A DNA stretch of 64,000 nucleotides from Bacteroidota bacterium (GCA_016713925.1 JADJOH010000007.1:483501-547500), one strand, 5' to 3'; positions 45,584-55,616 are shown, numbered from the stretch's first letter. Notes: generated from the letters alone by a model not told the origin. A program made the numbers and translations.

Positions 45584-47470
45584 ATGAATACATTCCAAGA
45601 CCTGGGCCTTGACGCTCGATTATTGAAAGGCGTTGAAGCTCTAGGGTTTACAACTCCTACTCCCATACAATTACAAGCCATTCCTGCCCTGTTGGAGGGC
45701 AACCGCGACCTGGTGGGACTCGCACAAACGGGAACCGGTAAAACTGCTGCCTTCGGACTCCCGCTTTTGCATTTAATTGATATCCAAAAAAATTATCCTC
45801 AGGCACTCGTTCTTGCACCTACACGTGAATTATGTGTGCAGATTTATAATGATCTCCTGAATTTTTCTAAAGAGATGAAAGGTTTCGATGCGGTTCCTGT
45901 TTATGGTGGAGCCAGTATCATGGACCAGATTCGAAAAATTAAAAAAGGAGTGCATGTCGTTGTGGCTACCCCGGGTCGTTTGATTGATCTGATCAACCGT
46001 AAAGCGCTTGATTTGGGTAAAGTGAAAATTCTGGTGCTGGATGAAGCAGATGAGATGTTGAACATGGGGTTCAAGGAGGATATTGATTTTATTCTTGAAA
46101 ACACACCTGCAGAAAGAAATACCTGGTTGTTCAGTGCTACGATGCCCCGTGAGGTGCGTGAGATTGCAAAGAATTATATGACGGATCCTTTTGAGATCAC
46201 CACAGAGTCGCGGCAAAAGGGAAATGAAAATATTGAACATTGCTATGCAGTTGTTCGCGCGAAAGATCGTTATGCTGCTTTAAAACGTTTTGTTGATGCG
46301 AATGTCGAAATTTTCGGAATTGTTTTTTGCCGTACTAAATTGGAGACTCAGGATGTAGCGGAACATCTGATGCGTGATGGATACAATGCCGATTCACTTC
46401 ATGGAGACTTGAGTCAGGCACAGCGTGATAAAGTAATGGGTCGTTACCGTGATCGTTCACTTCAATTACTGGTGGCAACAGATGTAGCTGCGCGTGGTAT
46501 TGATGTGCAGGACGTCACTCACGTGATACACTACAATCTTCCGGATGAACTGGAAAATTATATGCATAGAAGCGGTCGTACTGCAAGAGCAGGTAAGACC
46601 GGAATGTCATTGGCTATTGTTCATTCGAAAGATATTAATCGTATTCGTCAGATTGAAAGATCTACCGGACGAACTTTCAAGCAACTTCAGGTGCCAAACG
46701 GAATGGAGGTGTGCGAAAAGCAATTGCTGAAGCTGGTCAAACGTATTCACGATGTGGAAGTGAATGAGAAGGAGATTGAACCCTATCTGGAGTCCATTTA
46801 CAACGAGTTGAGAGATCTGGACAGAGATGCCTTGATTCATCGTTTTGTATCGATCGAATTTAATCGCTTCCTTGATTATTATAAAAATGCCCCTGACCTG
46901 AATGCTGATGTGCGTGCAACGAGAGGGGAGAGTGGAGGTGGAAGAGCTTATGGCGATAAACATAGTCGTATGTTTGTTAGTATTGGTTCTAAGGATGGTC
47001 TGGATAAAGGAAAATTATTGAGATTTATATGTGATACCACCGGCGAAAAAGGTGCTGTTTTCGGAAGAATTGATGTGCAGGGAGTGTATTCATTTGTAGA
47101 TGTTGAACCGGAAAGATTAGATGCTGTAATGAAGGGGCTCAATGGTTCTATGTTTCATGATAGAAAAGTACGTACTGAAATCAGTGAGAGTAAGCCATCC
47201 GGTGGAGGAAGAAGATTTGAAGCAGGCGGTGGCAGAAGGTCCGAAGGCGGTGGAAGCAGAAGATCAGATGGTGGAGGACGAAGTGAAGGACCGAATAGAG
47301 AACGGTCGTTTGAGCGAAAAAGAGAAATGTCTGGCGAAGGAAAAAGGAAAAAGCTTACACTGGACGTGATCCATGGAAGGACGATAAACCCGGTAAGAAA
47401 AGGCCGGCTCCTGAAAAAGCAAAGTGCAGGCGGCTCAAGCCGGAAGGATAAGTTCAAATCTCGCTGGTAA
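45584..47470 (+). CDS. DEAD-box ATP-dependent RNA helicase with DbpA-type RNA-binding domain
   Basis: 628 residues. Helicase core: Q motif FTTPTPIQLQAI, motif I AQTGTGKT, Ia PTREL, II VLDEADEM, III SAT, V/VI ATDVAARGIDVQ and HRSGRTARAG. After about residue 440 comes a DbpA/CsdA-type RNA-binding domain (SRMFVSIGSKDGLDKGKLLRFI...GRIDVQGVYSFVDVE). The last ~85 residues are Arg/Gly-rich with repeated GGGRR-S/F-type elements and a basic end. Such helicases assist ribosome assembly and cold growth. Complete. Confidence 0.95.
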   Translation: MNTFQDLGLDARLLKGVEALGFTTPTPIQLQAIPALLEGNRDLVGLAQTGTGKTAAFGLPLLHLIDIQKNYPQALVLAPTRELCVQIYNDLLNFSKEMKGFDAVPVYGGASIMDQIRKIKKGVHVVVATPGRLIDLINRKALDLGKVKILVLDEADEMLNMGFKEDIDFILENTPAERNTWLFSATMPREVREIAKNYMTDPFEITTESRQKGNENIEHCYAVVRAKDRYAALKRFVDANVEIFGIVFCRTKLETQDVAEHLMRDGYNADSLHGDLSQAQRDKVMGRYRDRSLQLLVATDVAARGIDVQDVTHVIHYNLPDELENYMHRSGRTARAGKTGMSLAIVHSKDINRIRQIERSTGRTFKQLQVPNGMEVCEKQLLKLVKRIHDVEVNEKEIEPYLESIYNELRDLDRDALIHRFVSIEFNRFLDYYKNAPDLNADVRATRGESGGGRAYGDKHSRMFVSIGSKDGLDKGKLLRFICDTTGEKGAVFGRIDVQGVYSFVDVEPERLDAVMKGLNGSMFHDRKVRTEISESKPSGGGRRFEAGGGRRSEGGGSRRSDGGGRSEGPNRERSFERKREMSGEGKRKKLTLDVIHGRTINPVRKGRLLKKQSAGGSSRKDKFKSRW

Positions 47471-47561
47471 GAAAACACACCTGCTATCGCTTTATCCGTT
47501 CATCAAACCTGTCTCCTGACATGGAGATCATCAACACATCAACAAAACAAAGCATATACTT

Positions 47562-47639
47562 CCAATCTTCAAATTTTCAAATCTTCAAATCTTCAAATCT
47601 TCAAATCATCAATTCATCAATTCATCAATTCATCAATTG
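47562..47639. repeat. CTTCAAAT / TCATCAAT tandem arrays before guaA
   Basis: About five (CTTCAAAT) words, then four (CATCAATT) words, ending five bases before the guaA ATG at 47645. The leader of guaA therefore consists of repeat DNA. Confidence 0.88.
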
Positions 47640-47644
47640 ACTAA

Positions 47645-49174
47645 ATGCATCAGAGTATTTTAATCATTGACTTCGGGTCTCAGTTCACGCAGTTGATTGC
47701 AAGACGTGTTCGCGAGTTGAATGTGTATTGCGAGATTCATCCATTTAATCACCTTCCTGAAATGAATGAGGGCGTTCGAGGGGTGATCCTGAGTGGAGGT
47801 CCGGCTTCGGTCCGCGAAGAAAATGCTCCCCTTATTGACACCCTTTCCCTGAGAGGCAAGTATCCTGTTCTCGGGGTGTGTTACGGCGCTCAATTGATGG
47901 CACTGCAGGGTGGTGGTAAAGTTCAACCTTCTAAAACACGCGAATACGGTAGGGCAATGCTTACTGTAAAAAATCGTAGTGATGTTTTTATGAATCACGT
48001 TGCTGAGGAATCTCAGGTGTGGATGTCGCATTCTGATTCTATTACTGAGGTAGCAGAAAATTTTAAAGTGATTGCGAGTACGCATGATGTGCCTGTTGCC
48101 GCTTATCATGTAGAAGGTGAAAAAACATATGGGTTGCAATTTCATCCGGAAGTGGTGCATAGCGTGGAAGGAAAGAATTTCCTGAAGAATTTTGTGTACA
48201 ACATTTGTGGATGTGCCGGCGACTGGACACCGGGTTCTTTTATCGATGAAACGGTTGAAGCGTTGAAGAAACAGATCGGTGATGATCAGGTGATCTTAGG
48301 ATTAAGTGGAGGTGTGGATTCAGGAGTGGCCGCCATGTTATTGCATCGTGCTATAGGAAAAAATTTGCATTGCGTTTTTGTTAACAATGGATTGCTTCGA
48401 AAAAATGAATACGAGCAAGTGTTAGACACCTATCAGCATTTCGGATTGAATATTCATGGTGTAGATGCCGGTAAAGAGTTCTATAAGGAACTCAAAGGGG
48501 TGAGCGATCCTGAACAGAAAAGGAAAATTATTGGTCGTGTCTTTATTGAGACATTTGATGCAAAAGCACATGAGATTAAGGACGTGAAATGGTTGGCTCA
48601 GGGGACAATTTATCCCGATGTGATTGAGTCGGTTTCTGTGAAAGGTCCTTCTGCAACAATTAAGTCCCATCATAACGTTGGTGGATTACCGGAAAAGATG
48701 AAACTAAAAGTAGTGGAACCTTTGCGCAGTCTCTTTAAAGACGAGGTCCGGTTGGTAGGTAAAGCCCTGGGTATGCCGGCAGATCTGCTTAACCGTCATC
48801 CCTTTCCCGGTCCTGGTTTAGGTATCCGTATTTTAGGGGATGTCACTGAAGAGAAGGTGAGAATTATTCAGGAAGTGGATGCCATTTATATTGATGGATT
48901 AAAGAGTGCCGGTCTTTATGATAAAGTGTGGCAGGCTGGTTCTATCTTCCTTCCGATCAACTCGGTGGGTGTGATGGGGGATGAACGAACGTATGAACAT
49001 GTGGTGGCGCTTCGTGCGGTAAGTTCTACTGATGGCATGACTGCCGATTGGTGTCATCTCCCTTATGAGTTTCTGAGTAAAGTGTCAAATGACATTATCA
49101 ATAAAGTAAAAGGTGTTAACAGGGTGGTGTATGATATCAGCTCGAAACCTCCTGCTACTATTGAATGGGAATAA
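47645..49174 (+). CDS. guaA: GMP synthase (glutamine-hydrolysing)
   Basis: 509 residues. The glutamine amidotransferase domain has nucleophile Cys in LGVCYGAQLM near 80 and His/Glu in QFHPEVVHS near 168. The ATP-pyrophosphatase PP-loop is GLSGGVDSGVAA near 220, and the C-terminal dimerisation domain has NRHPFPGPGLGIRI. It turns XMP into GMP with glutamine and ATP. The lipoprotein gene starts inside its stop codon. Confidence 0.98.
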   Translation: MHQSILIIDFGSQFTQLIARRVRELNVYCEIHPFNHLPEMNEGVRGVILSGGPASVREENAPLIDTLSLRGKYPVLGVCYGAQLMALQGGGKVQPSKTREYGRAMLTVKNRSDVFMNHVAEESQVWMSHSDSITEVAENFKVIASTHDVPVAAYHVEGEKTYGLQFHPEVVHSVEGKNFLKNFVYNICGCAGDWTPGSFIDETVEALKKQIGDDQVILGLSGGVDSGVAAMLLHRAIGKNLHCVFVNNGLLRKNEYEQVLDTYQHFGLNIHGVDAGKEFYKELKGVSDPEQKRKIIGRVFIETFDAKAHEIKDVKWLAQGTIYPDVIESVSVKGPSATIKSHHNVGGLPEKMKLKVVEPLRSLFKDEVRLVGKALGMPADLLNRHPFPGPGLGIRILGDVTEEKVRIIQEVDAIYIDGLKSAGLYDKVWQAGSIFLPINSVGVMGDERTYEHVVALRAVSSTDGMTADWCHLPYEFLSKVSNDIINKVKGVNRVVYDISSKPPATIEWE

Positions 49175-50424
49175 TGAAAGCGAAATCAATATTTTTATTT
49201 TTTATAGTAGGTCTATCCTTTTTTTGGATGTCTTGTGGTACATCTAAAAAAAGCACAGCGCCCGTAATTTCAGGAAGTGCTAATGTTCCTGTTAAAAGAG
49301 ATTCTTTAGTGGTTGCAAAGGACACGACTCCAACTATTATCCCGTCCATTCATAAATTAACCATTGCATTAGTATTGCCCCTGCAAATTGATGCTCATTT
49401 TAAAAATGATACCAATCCGGATGGATCACCACTTATTTTACCGGAAGCATTGCAAGCTTTGAATTTTCTGGAAGGGGCGAAACTTGCACAAGCAGATTTG
49501 AAAAATGATTTAGTTAATATTGAATTTAAAATTATTGATACAGGTTTTGACTCCCTGTCTACTGTGAAAACGTTGCAGACAGAGTCTTTGAAAGGAGTAG
49601 ATGCGGTGATATCCCTCTTGTCGCCCAACTTTAACGGTGTATCAGCAGCATGTTCAGATCGTTTAAGGAAACCCTTTTATTTTTTCTATGGAAGTAATAC
49701 TCAGGTTTTGGAAAATCATCCGTGGATGCGTTTAGCAAGTCCCAGTAATAATACTCAAATCAGGCAGACAGCTATTTTTATGGCTGAAAAGTATCCTGCA
49801 TCTAATTTCATCATTGTTTCGAGAGAGCAACGTCGGGAGAATGATATTGCTGCATTGTTCGCCTCGGTTATTGATAGTATAAGAGGAAAGTCGAGCGGCA
49901 CAGTGATAAATTACAAATCAGATGGCTGGTCACTGTTAAAGAGCAAGTTACTGAAGAATAAGAGAAATTTAATTATTATTCCTACTTCAGATGAATCTTT
50001 TTTATCATCCATCCTCAATAAAATAAGTGAAGTTAAAACCGATTATTCCTTTATGTTATGCGGCATGCCCGGTTGGGAAACATTTAACTCGATAGATCCC
50101 CGATTAATGAAAGAATTAGATGCTGTTTTTTTTAATGGGATGTATGCGGATATTTCATCTCCTTCCGTCAATGCTTTCAGGAAAAAATTTATCAGCGAGT
50201 ATCATGCGGATCCTTTGATTCAGGCTTATATGGCCTACGATCAAATTTCTTTTATTGCATCTCAGGAGTTTCGTACCGGTGGTAAAAAGCTCGCTTATTC
50301 AAATTTCTTATATCATTCCAATGGTTCGGAACACTTATCGCCGGTTTGTGATGCTTGTGGATTTGAAAGGAAATCAGTCAACATTATTAAATTTGATGAC
50401 TATAAGTTTGTGTTGCTGAAATAA
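49174..50424 (+). CDS. Lipoprotein with type-1 periplasmic-binding-protein fold
   Basis: 416 residues from ATG at 49174, which overlaps the guaA stop by one base (TAATG); an earlier ATG at 49165 is less likely. Signal peptide ends in a lipobox-like SFFWMSCGTSKK with lipid Cys near residue 21. After a Ser/Thr linker, IHKLTIALVLPLQIDAHFKND opens a two-lobed substrate-binding domain (LEGAKLAQADLK, VDAVISLLSPNF, PASNFIIVSREQR, YADISSPSVNAF). It probably binds a small ligand in the periplasm. Coupling to guaA is conserved in my recollection of the phylum. Ligand unknown. Confidence 0.82.
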   Translation: MKAKSIFLFFIVGLSFFWMSCGTSKKSTAPVISGSANVPVKRDSLVVAKDTTPTIIPSIHKLTIALVLPLQIDAHFKNDTNPDGSPLILPEALQALNFLEGAKLAQADLKNDLVNIEFKIIDTGFDSLSTVKTLQTESLKGVDAVISLLSPNFNGVSAACSDRLRKPFYFFYGSNTQVLENHPWMRLASPSNNTQIRQTAIFMAEKYPASNFIIVSREQRRENDIAALFASVIDSIRGKSSGTVINYKSDGWSLLKSKLLKNKRNLIIIPTSDESFLSSILNKISEVKTDYSFMLCGMPGWETFNSIDPRLMKELDAVFFNGMYADISSPSVNAFRKKFISEYHADPLIQAYMAYDQISFIASQEFRTGGKKLAYSNFLYHSNGSEHLSPVCDACGFERKSVNIIKFDDYKFVLLK

Positions 50425-50439
50425 GCCGAGGGTGAAAAT

Positions 50440-50976
50440 TTACTCCTCCAGATAAATATCCAAAAGCCCTTCAGGCATATCAACATGAAACTCCTTTGCT
50501 TCACGGTCAATCTTTACGATGAGTTTATCGTGAATGGGAAATAATACTTTATGATCGTTGTAAAGAAACTCAAGCACCGGTTGTTCTCCCCGGTCATATA
50601 CAGTGGTGACAGGACCCAGTTCACCTTTGGTTTTATCACATATTTTAAACCCGATGATTTCATGAAAATAGAATTTTTTCCCACGAAGTTTAGGTAGCAT
50701 TTCTATGGGCAAAAAAAGTTTGTATTTTAAATAATTTTCTGCCGTACTCATGTCTTCTATTCCCTGAAGATGCAGGTAGGCTGACCGTTCCTTTTCTTTG
50801 ATCGAGACCTTTGTGACATTGTATTCTTTTAAAACTTCATCAACCTCAACATAAACCACTTTGAGGCTTTTATAACGGCCAGGGCTATCCGTATCCATGG
50901 CAACCAGAAAATCACCTTTAACGCCATGTGTACGAATTATTGTACCAAATAGAAAGTGTTGCGGATGTTCATTCAT
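50440..50976 (-). CDS. rimM: Ribosome maturation factor RimM
   Basis: 178 residues: N-terminal domain IIRTHGVKGDFLVAMDTDSPGRY and a PRC-barrel C-terminal half (KLRGKKFYFHEIIGFKICDK...LIVKIDREAKEFHVDMPEGLLDIYLEE). It assists 30S head assembly through uS19. It lies 77 bp after rpsP as usual, but trmD and rplS do not follow: the next gene is convergent. Confidence 0.95.
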   Translation of the reverse strand: MNEHPQHFLFGTIIRTHGVKGDFLVAMDTDSPGRYKSLKVVYVEVDEVLKEYNVTKVSIKEKERSAYLHLQGIEDMSTAENYLKYKLFLPIEMLPKLRGKKFYFHEIIGFKICDKTKGELGPVTTVYDRGEQPVLEFLYNDHKVLFPIHDKLIVKIDREAKEFHVDMPEGLLDIYLEE

Positions 50977-51005
50977 AAACCGGAATTGAGAGATGTAAAT
51001 ATAAG

Positions 51006-51034
51006 AAGGCTGCCACTCTTAAGCGACAGCCTTC
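51006..51034 (-). terminator. Hairpin between rpsP and rimM
   Basis: AAGGCTGCCACTC ... AGCGACAGCCTT forms an 7-bp AAGGCTG/CAGCCTT stem with a partly paired interior. T-content afterwards is weak, so it may attenuate rather than fully stop read-through to rimM. Confidence 0.55.
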
Positions 51035-51053
51035 CCGGAATTTTATTTTAAAA

Positions 51054-51605
51054 CTATGCTTCTGCAGGTGCTTCACCTTCGGCTGCAGGTGCTTCACCTT
51101 CAGCTGCCGGAGCTTCTTCTGCAGCAGGAGTAGCAGCCAATACGGCTTCTGCTTCCTTGCGCTTACGGGCTTCCAGACGGGCTTCATTCACTTTTGCTTC
51201 CTGAGCAAGGCGTGATGTATGCGATTTTGAACTGTTGTCGGCAAGCGTCTTTTTCTTGTTTTCGATCTTGTTGATTTTCTCTTGCTCCCAGGCGACGAAT
51301 TTTGCATCTGCTTGTTCCTGGGTAAGGTTGCCCTTGGCAACTCCTTTGTTTAAGTGTACACGGTACAGAACACCTTTGTAACTTAGGATAGCACGGGTCG
51401 TGTCAGTAGGCTGAGCTCCTTTCATCATCCAATCTGCTGCTTTCTCAGTATCAATACTGATAGTTGCAGGATTAGTAATCGGGTTATAAGAACCGATTCT
51501 CTCGATGAAACGTCCATCTCTCGGAGCACGACCATCTGCCACCACAATATGGAAGAAAGGCTTACCCTTCTTTCCATGACGTTGTAATCTGATTTTTGTT
51601 GGCAT
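51054..51605 (-). CDS. rpsP: Small ribosomal subunit protein bS16 with long C-terminal tail
   Basis: 183 residues. The S16 fold occupies about 1-85 (MPTKIRLQRHGKKGKPFFHI, RDGRFIERIGSYNP, GAQPTDTTRAILSYKGVLYR). The remaining hundred residues are Bacteroidota-type: a Lys/Glu helical stretch, then an Ala/Pro/Glu-rich acidic end with EGEAPAAEGEAPAEA repeats. S16 assembles early in 30S. Typical S16 is 80-90 residues, so more than half of this protein is extension. Confidence 0.96.
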   Translation of the reverse strand: MPTKIRLQRHGKKGKPFFHIVVADGRAPRDGRFIERIGSYNPITNPATISIDTEKAADWMMKGAQPTDTTRAILSYKGVLYRVHLNKGVAKGNLTQEQADAKFVAWEQEKINKIENKKKTLADNSSKSHTSRLAQEAKVNEARLEARKRKEAEAVLAATPAAEEAPAAEGEAPAAEGEAPAEA

Positions 51606-51734
51606 AATTTATTGTTGTTGTTTTATTCTCCCTTCATTCTCCGCATGAGGGGCCGCAAAGATGCAAAATATTTCCGTTCTGACAAGTCTGATATGATTAA
51701 ATAGATTGAAAATCAGTGATTTGAAATTTTGTAT

Positions 51735-53492
51735 TCACTTAATTTCATTTGAATTCACCTGAAATGGTTCTAATAACCGAAGTACAGGATAACGTAAATG
51801 ACTGGGCTCCTTCCAGTTAGATCGTTCGAAGATCCAACTCAGCATCGCCCACGAACTTCTGGAAAATTCAGGGTCAGCCGACTTCTTCTTCTCAAATTCA
51901 GTTTTTAATTCAAGATTCTGATTCAGAATACCAGCAGCTTCATCTTCAAATAGATAGTCTGAAAACCATTCTTTTTGTTGTAAGATTTCATCAAAGAAAT
52001 TCCAGGCGAAGAAAGCATCCGGTGCCTGAGGTTCTAATGTGTCAATGATATAGCGGTTGGCCGGCTGGTTGCATGAAATAACATAGTCACCGGCAAAACA
52101 TTGAATGCGCTGGGTATCGGAATCCACTTTTACATCGCTGTGCAGATAATGCCCTTCATATGGTTTTTTAACTGTAGTGTAATCCCGGATATAGTAAACA
52201 GCAGCCTCAATGACCGTATCTCTTTTTAGACGGTCCATTTCAATTCCATTATATTTTAATCTCTCAATAACTTCTTTCCATGCTTGAGGAAGAAGGTAAG
52301 CAGGAGGCCGTGTTATCTCCAGGGAAGTTTTGAAGGTATTGTAATAGGGAATGTATTTTGAATACGGACGACTCCGGTCGAAGTTTAAACGATCGAGACC
52401 GGTGACCGGACTTGTAGAAAGTGTGGTGGAATATCCCCTAAAAAGCAAGCTGTCTTTTTGTGTACTGTCAATGCTCCAAAGCAAGGGGAAAATTTGCTGA
52501 TTTTTTATGAAGTCGTTGGCTTCCTTGCGGGACTTTTGAATAACACTACCGTATTTACTACAGGTGTTGAGGGCGACTTTCAAAAACTGATAGGTAACAT
52601 CTACCCGCTCTGGAAAAGGCTTCAGCATATGCGTTTCAGTTACGAAGGGGAAAGCATTAAAAAGGGTACTGTATCCTGATGCAAAACGAGGGTATTCCAA
52701 AAAACCTTCCATTCCTTCTTCCGGACTCTTTCCCCAAACATTCACATAGGGCGACATAGGCTGGCCGGACTTCTCCATTTCAGAGTAAAGGGTGGGGAGA
52801 ATATTTTGCTGCATGACTTTACTGATGATAGGGTGAAGCTTGTCTTTTTGCGAATCGATTAACGTCATCACATATTGATAATCTGCCCCGTCTGTAACAT
52901 GTGTGTCGATGAAGACATCCGGATCCCAGGCTTGATAGAGCAGGGTGAAGCTTTTGGCATTTTCAGAATCGCATTTGATAAAATCCCTGTTGAGATCAAG
53001 ATTCCTGTAATTACCTCTGAAACCAACTTCTTTAGGACCATTTTGTCCGGCGCGGAAAAAGTTTGATTTTATCTCAGCCCCCTCAATGTTGTAAACAGGA
53101 ATTATTGCCAGAACTACTTTTGCAGGTAATTTTTCCGTTCCGTCTAATATAAATTTTGACAACCTGATGCAGGCATTGATTCCATCCGGTTCACCCGGGT
53201 GAATGCCATTGTTGATTAACAAAACGGTATACCCCATTTTTCGCAGGGCATCCCGGTCAAAAATCTTTTCAGGACTTATTACAAACAAATGCAAAGGCTT
53301 GCCATTATCAGTTTTTCCATACTCCATGAGCTTTGCCTGAGGATAATTTTTGTCCAACTCTTTAAAAAAAAGAATGGTCTCACTGTAGGTGGCAGATACA
53401 TTGCTTTTGTATTTGTTCCAGATCTCCTGTGCGTTCACCGATAAAGGCAATGCATGAATCAATAACGTTAAGTAGAATAAGATGTATTTCAT
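51735..53492 (-). CDS. Secreted M14-family zinc carboxypeptidase
   Basis: About 585 residues. Start at 53492 (MKYILFYLTLLIHALPLSVNAQ) gives an ordinary signal peptide; 53504 adds four residues. Zinc ligands: H and E in NGIHPGEPDGIN near 98, and His in DTHVTDGADYQY near 200; the catalytic Glu is probably in FPFVTETHML near 285. The family cleaves C-terminal residues or peptidoglycan peptides. A C-terminal beta-rich region (about 400-585) is uncharacterised. Nothing suggests an operon. Confidence 0.9.
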   Translation of the reverse strand: MKYILFYLTLLIHALPLSVNAQEIWNKYKSNVSATYSETILFFKELDKNYPQAKLMEYGKTDNGKPLHLFVISPEKIFDRDALRKMGYTVLLINNGIHPGEPDGINACIRLSKFILDGTEKLPAKVVLAIIPVYNIEGAEIKSNFFRAGQNGPKEVGFRGNYRNLDLNRDFIKCDSENAKSFTLLYQAWDPDVFIDTHVTDGADYQYVMTLIDSQKDKLHPIISKVMQQNILPTLYSEMEKSGQPMSPYVNVWGKSPEEGMEGFLEYPRFASGYSTLFNAFPFVTETHMLKPFPERVDVTYQFLKVALNTCSKYGSVIQKSRKEANDFIKNQQIFPLLWSIDSTQKDSLLFRGYSTTLSTSPVTGLDRLNFDRSRPYSKYIPYYNTFKTSLEITRPPAYLLPQAWKEVIERLKYNGIEMDRLKRDTVIEAAVYYIRDYTTVKKPYEGHYLHSDVKVDSDTQRIQCFAGDYVISCNQPANRYIIDTLEPQAPDAFFAWNFFDEILQQKEWFSDYLFEDEAAGILNQNLELKTEFEKKKSADPEFSRSSWAMLSWIFERSNWKEPSHLRYPVLRLLEPFQVNSNEIK

Positions 53493-53645
53493 ATAGTTCT
53501 GCAAAGATGTAAGAAATTCACATTTATTGATCTGACAACCCTTTTTTTCTGCCCTATCATTGCTATGTATTCAAACCGATTAATTAATTAAATCCTGTTG
53601 CCTATGATCTGAATAAAGAAAAAAAACTACAAGATCTCATGAAAG

Positions 53646-53676
53646 GTCCTTCGTTGACGGAGGACCTTTTCTATTG
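53646..53676. terminator. Bidirectional hairpin terminator
   Basis: AAAGGTCCT / AGGACCTTT stem, loop about 10 nt, with T-rich DNA beyond each arm. It lies in the 53505-53812 gap, which contains no gene. Confidence 0.75.
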
Positions 53677-53755
53677 CATAATATTGGTATGAAGTGAGTA
53701 TACAGGAGTAACACTTCTATGATGTGAAATAGAAAAGTAGTATTCAAAAAAATGC

Positions 53756-53792
53756 ATAAAAAAACAGGGAGTTCTGTTCGAATCCCTGTTTT
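53756..53792 (-). terminator. Terminator of the T9SS repeat-protein gene
   Basis: Minus-strand AAAACAGGGA / TCCCTGTTTTTTT stem-loop, 21 bp after the stop at 53813. Confidence 0.85.
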
Positions 53793-53812
53793 ATGTAGCA
53801 ACTACATTAAGA

Positions 53813-55354
53813 TTATTGCTTGATGAAGGATTGGCGAGTGCCTATGCCTTGATCGTTTATTGATTCTAAAATATATAGACCGGAGGATAAATTAGATAGA
53901 TTCATCACCCCATTAGTGTTTCCAATAGTATTCGTTAATTGAAGTTGCCCCATTGAATTGTAAATTCTGATGATTTCAATTTGATCAACGCTGTTGATAA
54001 ACAGTTGATCAAACACAGGGTTCGGATAAATTTTCACAATAGACTCAGCAGCATCTATACCAAATCTGCTCGCAGAAGAATTGTATTTGACAAACCAGAA
54101 ATCATTATTTCCATTATTATTTCCAACATTACCGTCATCCGATTGTGAAGCACCTGCTACAGCAAATCCTCCATCGTTAGTAGTGACTATACTGTAAGCG
54201 CGGTCATCATCACTTCCACCTGAAGTTTCTGCCCATTGGAAAGCCCCGTTCGAACTAATTTTTACTATCAGGAAGTCATCTCCTCCGGAATTGTTGGGAA
54301 CCTGGTTCGATGCAGACTCCGTCTCTCCGGCAATCAGGAAACCACCATCAGGAGTTTGGCGAATGGATCTTGCATCATCGGCAGTTCCACCACCATAATT
54401 CCTGGACCACACTATTCCTCCAACTCCATTGATTCGGATTACCCAAAAATCAGCCCCGCCTTTGTTTCCGGGAACGTCACCGTTGTTACTGATGGCTGTT
54501 CCTGCAATAACAAAGTTTCCAGTGCTCGTCTGTTGAATAGAAGCAGCTTCATCATAATCTGTTCCTCCAAAGGTTTTTGCCCATTTGATATCACCATTCC
54601 CTTTAAGTCTTACCACCCAATAATCAGATCCACCTTTATTATTACTGACATTGTTATCATTTGAAGTAGTTGAACCGGCAACAATAATGTCTCCTGCACT
54701 TGTTTGCTGTAAACCGGAGGCAATCTCATCAGAGGATCCGCCATAGTTTCTGCACCAGCGGAGATTTCCGGCTGAATTCACGCGGGCTACAAGAAAATCA
54801 TAGCCCCCTTTGTTATTGTTCAGTTGTTGGTCATCCGATTTTGTACCACCGGCAAGAATGTATCCGCCATCTGAGTGCTGCCAAACACTTCGTGCCTCAT
54901 CATCATCAGAACCACCTATGTTTTTCCACCAGGTTTTTATACCGCTGGCGTTAATTTTCAGAAGGAATATGTCAAATCCACCCCGGTTATTGATGACATC
55001 GCCACTCGTTGAGTTGGAAGTACCGGTAACGATATAGCCGCCATCACTAGTTTGTTGGGCAGCGAATGCCCTGTCATCCCCTGTACCACCAAAAGTTTTT
55101 CTCCAGGTAATGGTTCCATTTGGATTTGTTTTCACAATCCATACATCATCTCCGCTGATGGGATTCAATACATCGCCGTTATTGGAATTGGTCGTACCAA
55201 CGAGTAAGTATCCCCCGTCTGAGGTTTGTAACATGCAGTTAATCTGTTCGTTGTTTGTTCCACCGAAGTTTCTTTCAAATTGGATGGTAGGTTGTGCATT
55301 GGCTATTTGACAACCGATTGTAAAACCGGATAATAGCAGTAGTTTTTTAAACAT
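53813..55354 (-). CDS. T9SS-exported protein with seven ~58-residue repeats
   Basis: 513 residues. Signal peptide about 1-20. Then seven tandem repeats of about 58 residues, each with a core (Y/F)GG(S/T)xxDEAxSIQQTSDGG(Y/F)xVAGxTxSN and ending GGxDFWVxKxNxxGxIxW. Such units form beta-propeller blades. The last ~80 residues are a type-A sorting domain (IYPNPVFDQLFINS, IYNSMGQLQL, LSSGLYILES). It is a cell-surface or released protein of unknown binding partner, with a clean terminator and no operon. Confidence 0.88.
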   Translation of the reverse strand: MFKKLLLLSGFTIGCQIANAQPTIQFERNFGGTNNEQINCMLQTSDGGYLLVGTTNSNNGDVLNPISGDDVWIVKTNPNGTITWRKTFGGTGDDRAFAAQQTSDGGYIVTGTSNSTSGDVINNRGGFDIFLLKINASGIKTWWKNIGGSDDDEARSVWQHSDGGYILAGGTKSDDQQLNNNKGGYDFLVARVNSAGNLRWCRNYGGSSDEIASGLQQTSAGDIIVAGSTTSNDNNVSNNKGGSDYWVVRLKGNGDIKWAKTFGGTDYDEAASIQQTSTGNFVIAGTAISNNGDVPGNKGGADFWVIRINGVGGIVWSRNYGGGTADDARSIRQTPDGGFLIAGETESASNQVPNNSGGDDFLIVKISSNGAFQWAETSGGSDDDRAYSIVTTNDGGFAVAGASQSDDGNVGNNNGNNDFWFVKYNSSASRFGIDAAESIVKIYPNPVFDQLFINSVDQIEIIRIYNSMGQLQLTNTIGNTNGVMNLSNLSSGLYILESINDQGIGTRQSFIKQ

Positions 55355-55600
55355 GGATTTGTTTTGTTTTTAAAATATGATGAATTTGATTAAAGTATCT
55401 TATTAGAACAACAGGTGTAGGCACTAATGGTTAAAAAGAAATGGAAATTAAAACGAAATAAGTCAGGATGGATGCAAAGCTTTGATATTAAGAGTTTTAA
55501 GATAGATGGATAGGGAAGTGTAAAAAGGTGTTTAAAACTATCTGCTTGTTCAATTTGAATGGGTTAAGATATCCGGGCAGGAAATCAATCTTTCCCTTTT

Positions 55601-55608
55601 TAACTTTG
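55601..55608 (+). promoter_or_regulatory. -7 box (TAACTTTG) of dnaE
   Basis: TAnnTTTG match 8 nt before the ATG at 55617. Confidence 0.55.
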
Positions 55609-55616
55609 GGGTTCAA

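Noticed and set aside
53763..53792. A tRNA-like T arm
   Set aside because: GTTCGAATCC resembles a T loop, but no acceptor, D or anticodon arms fit; it is the terminator stem-loop.
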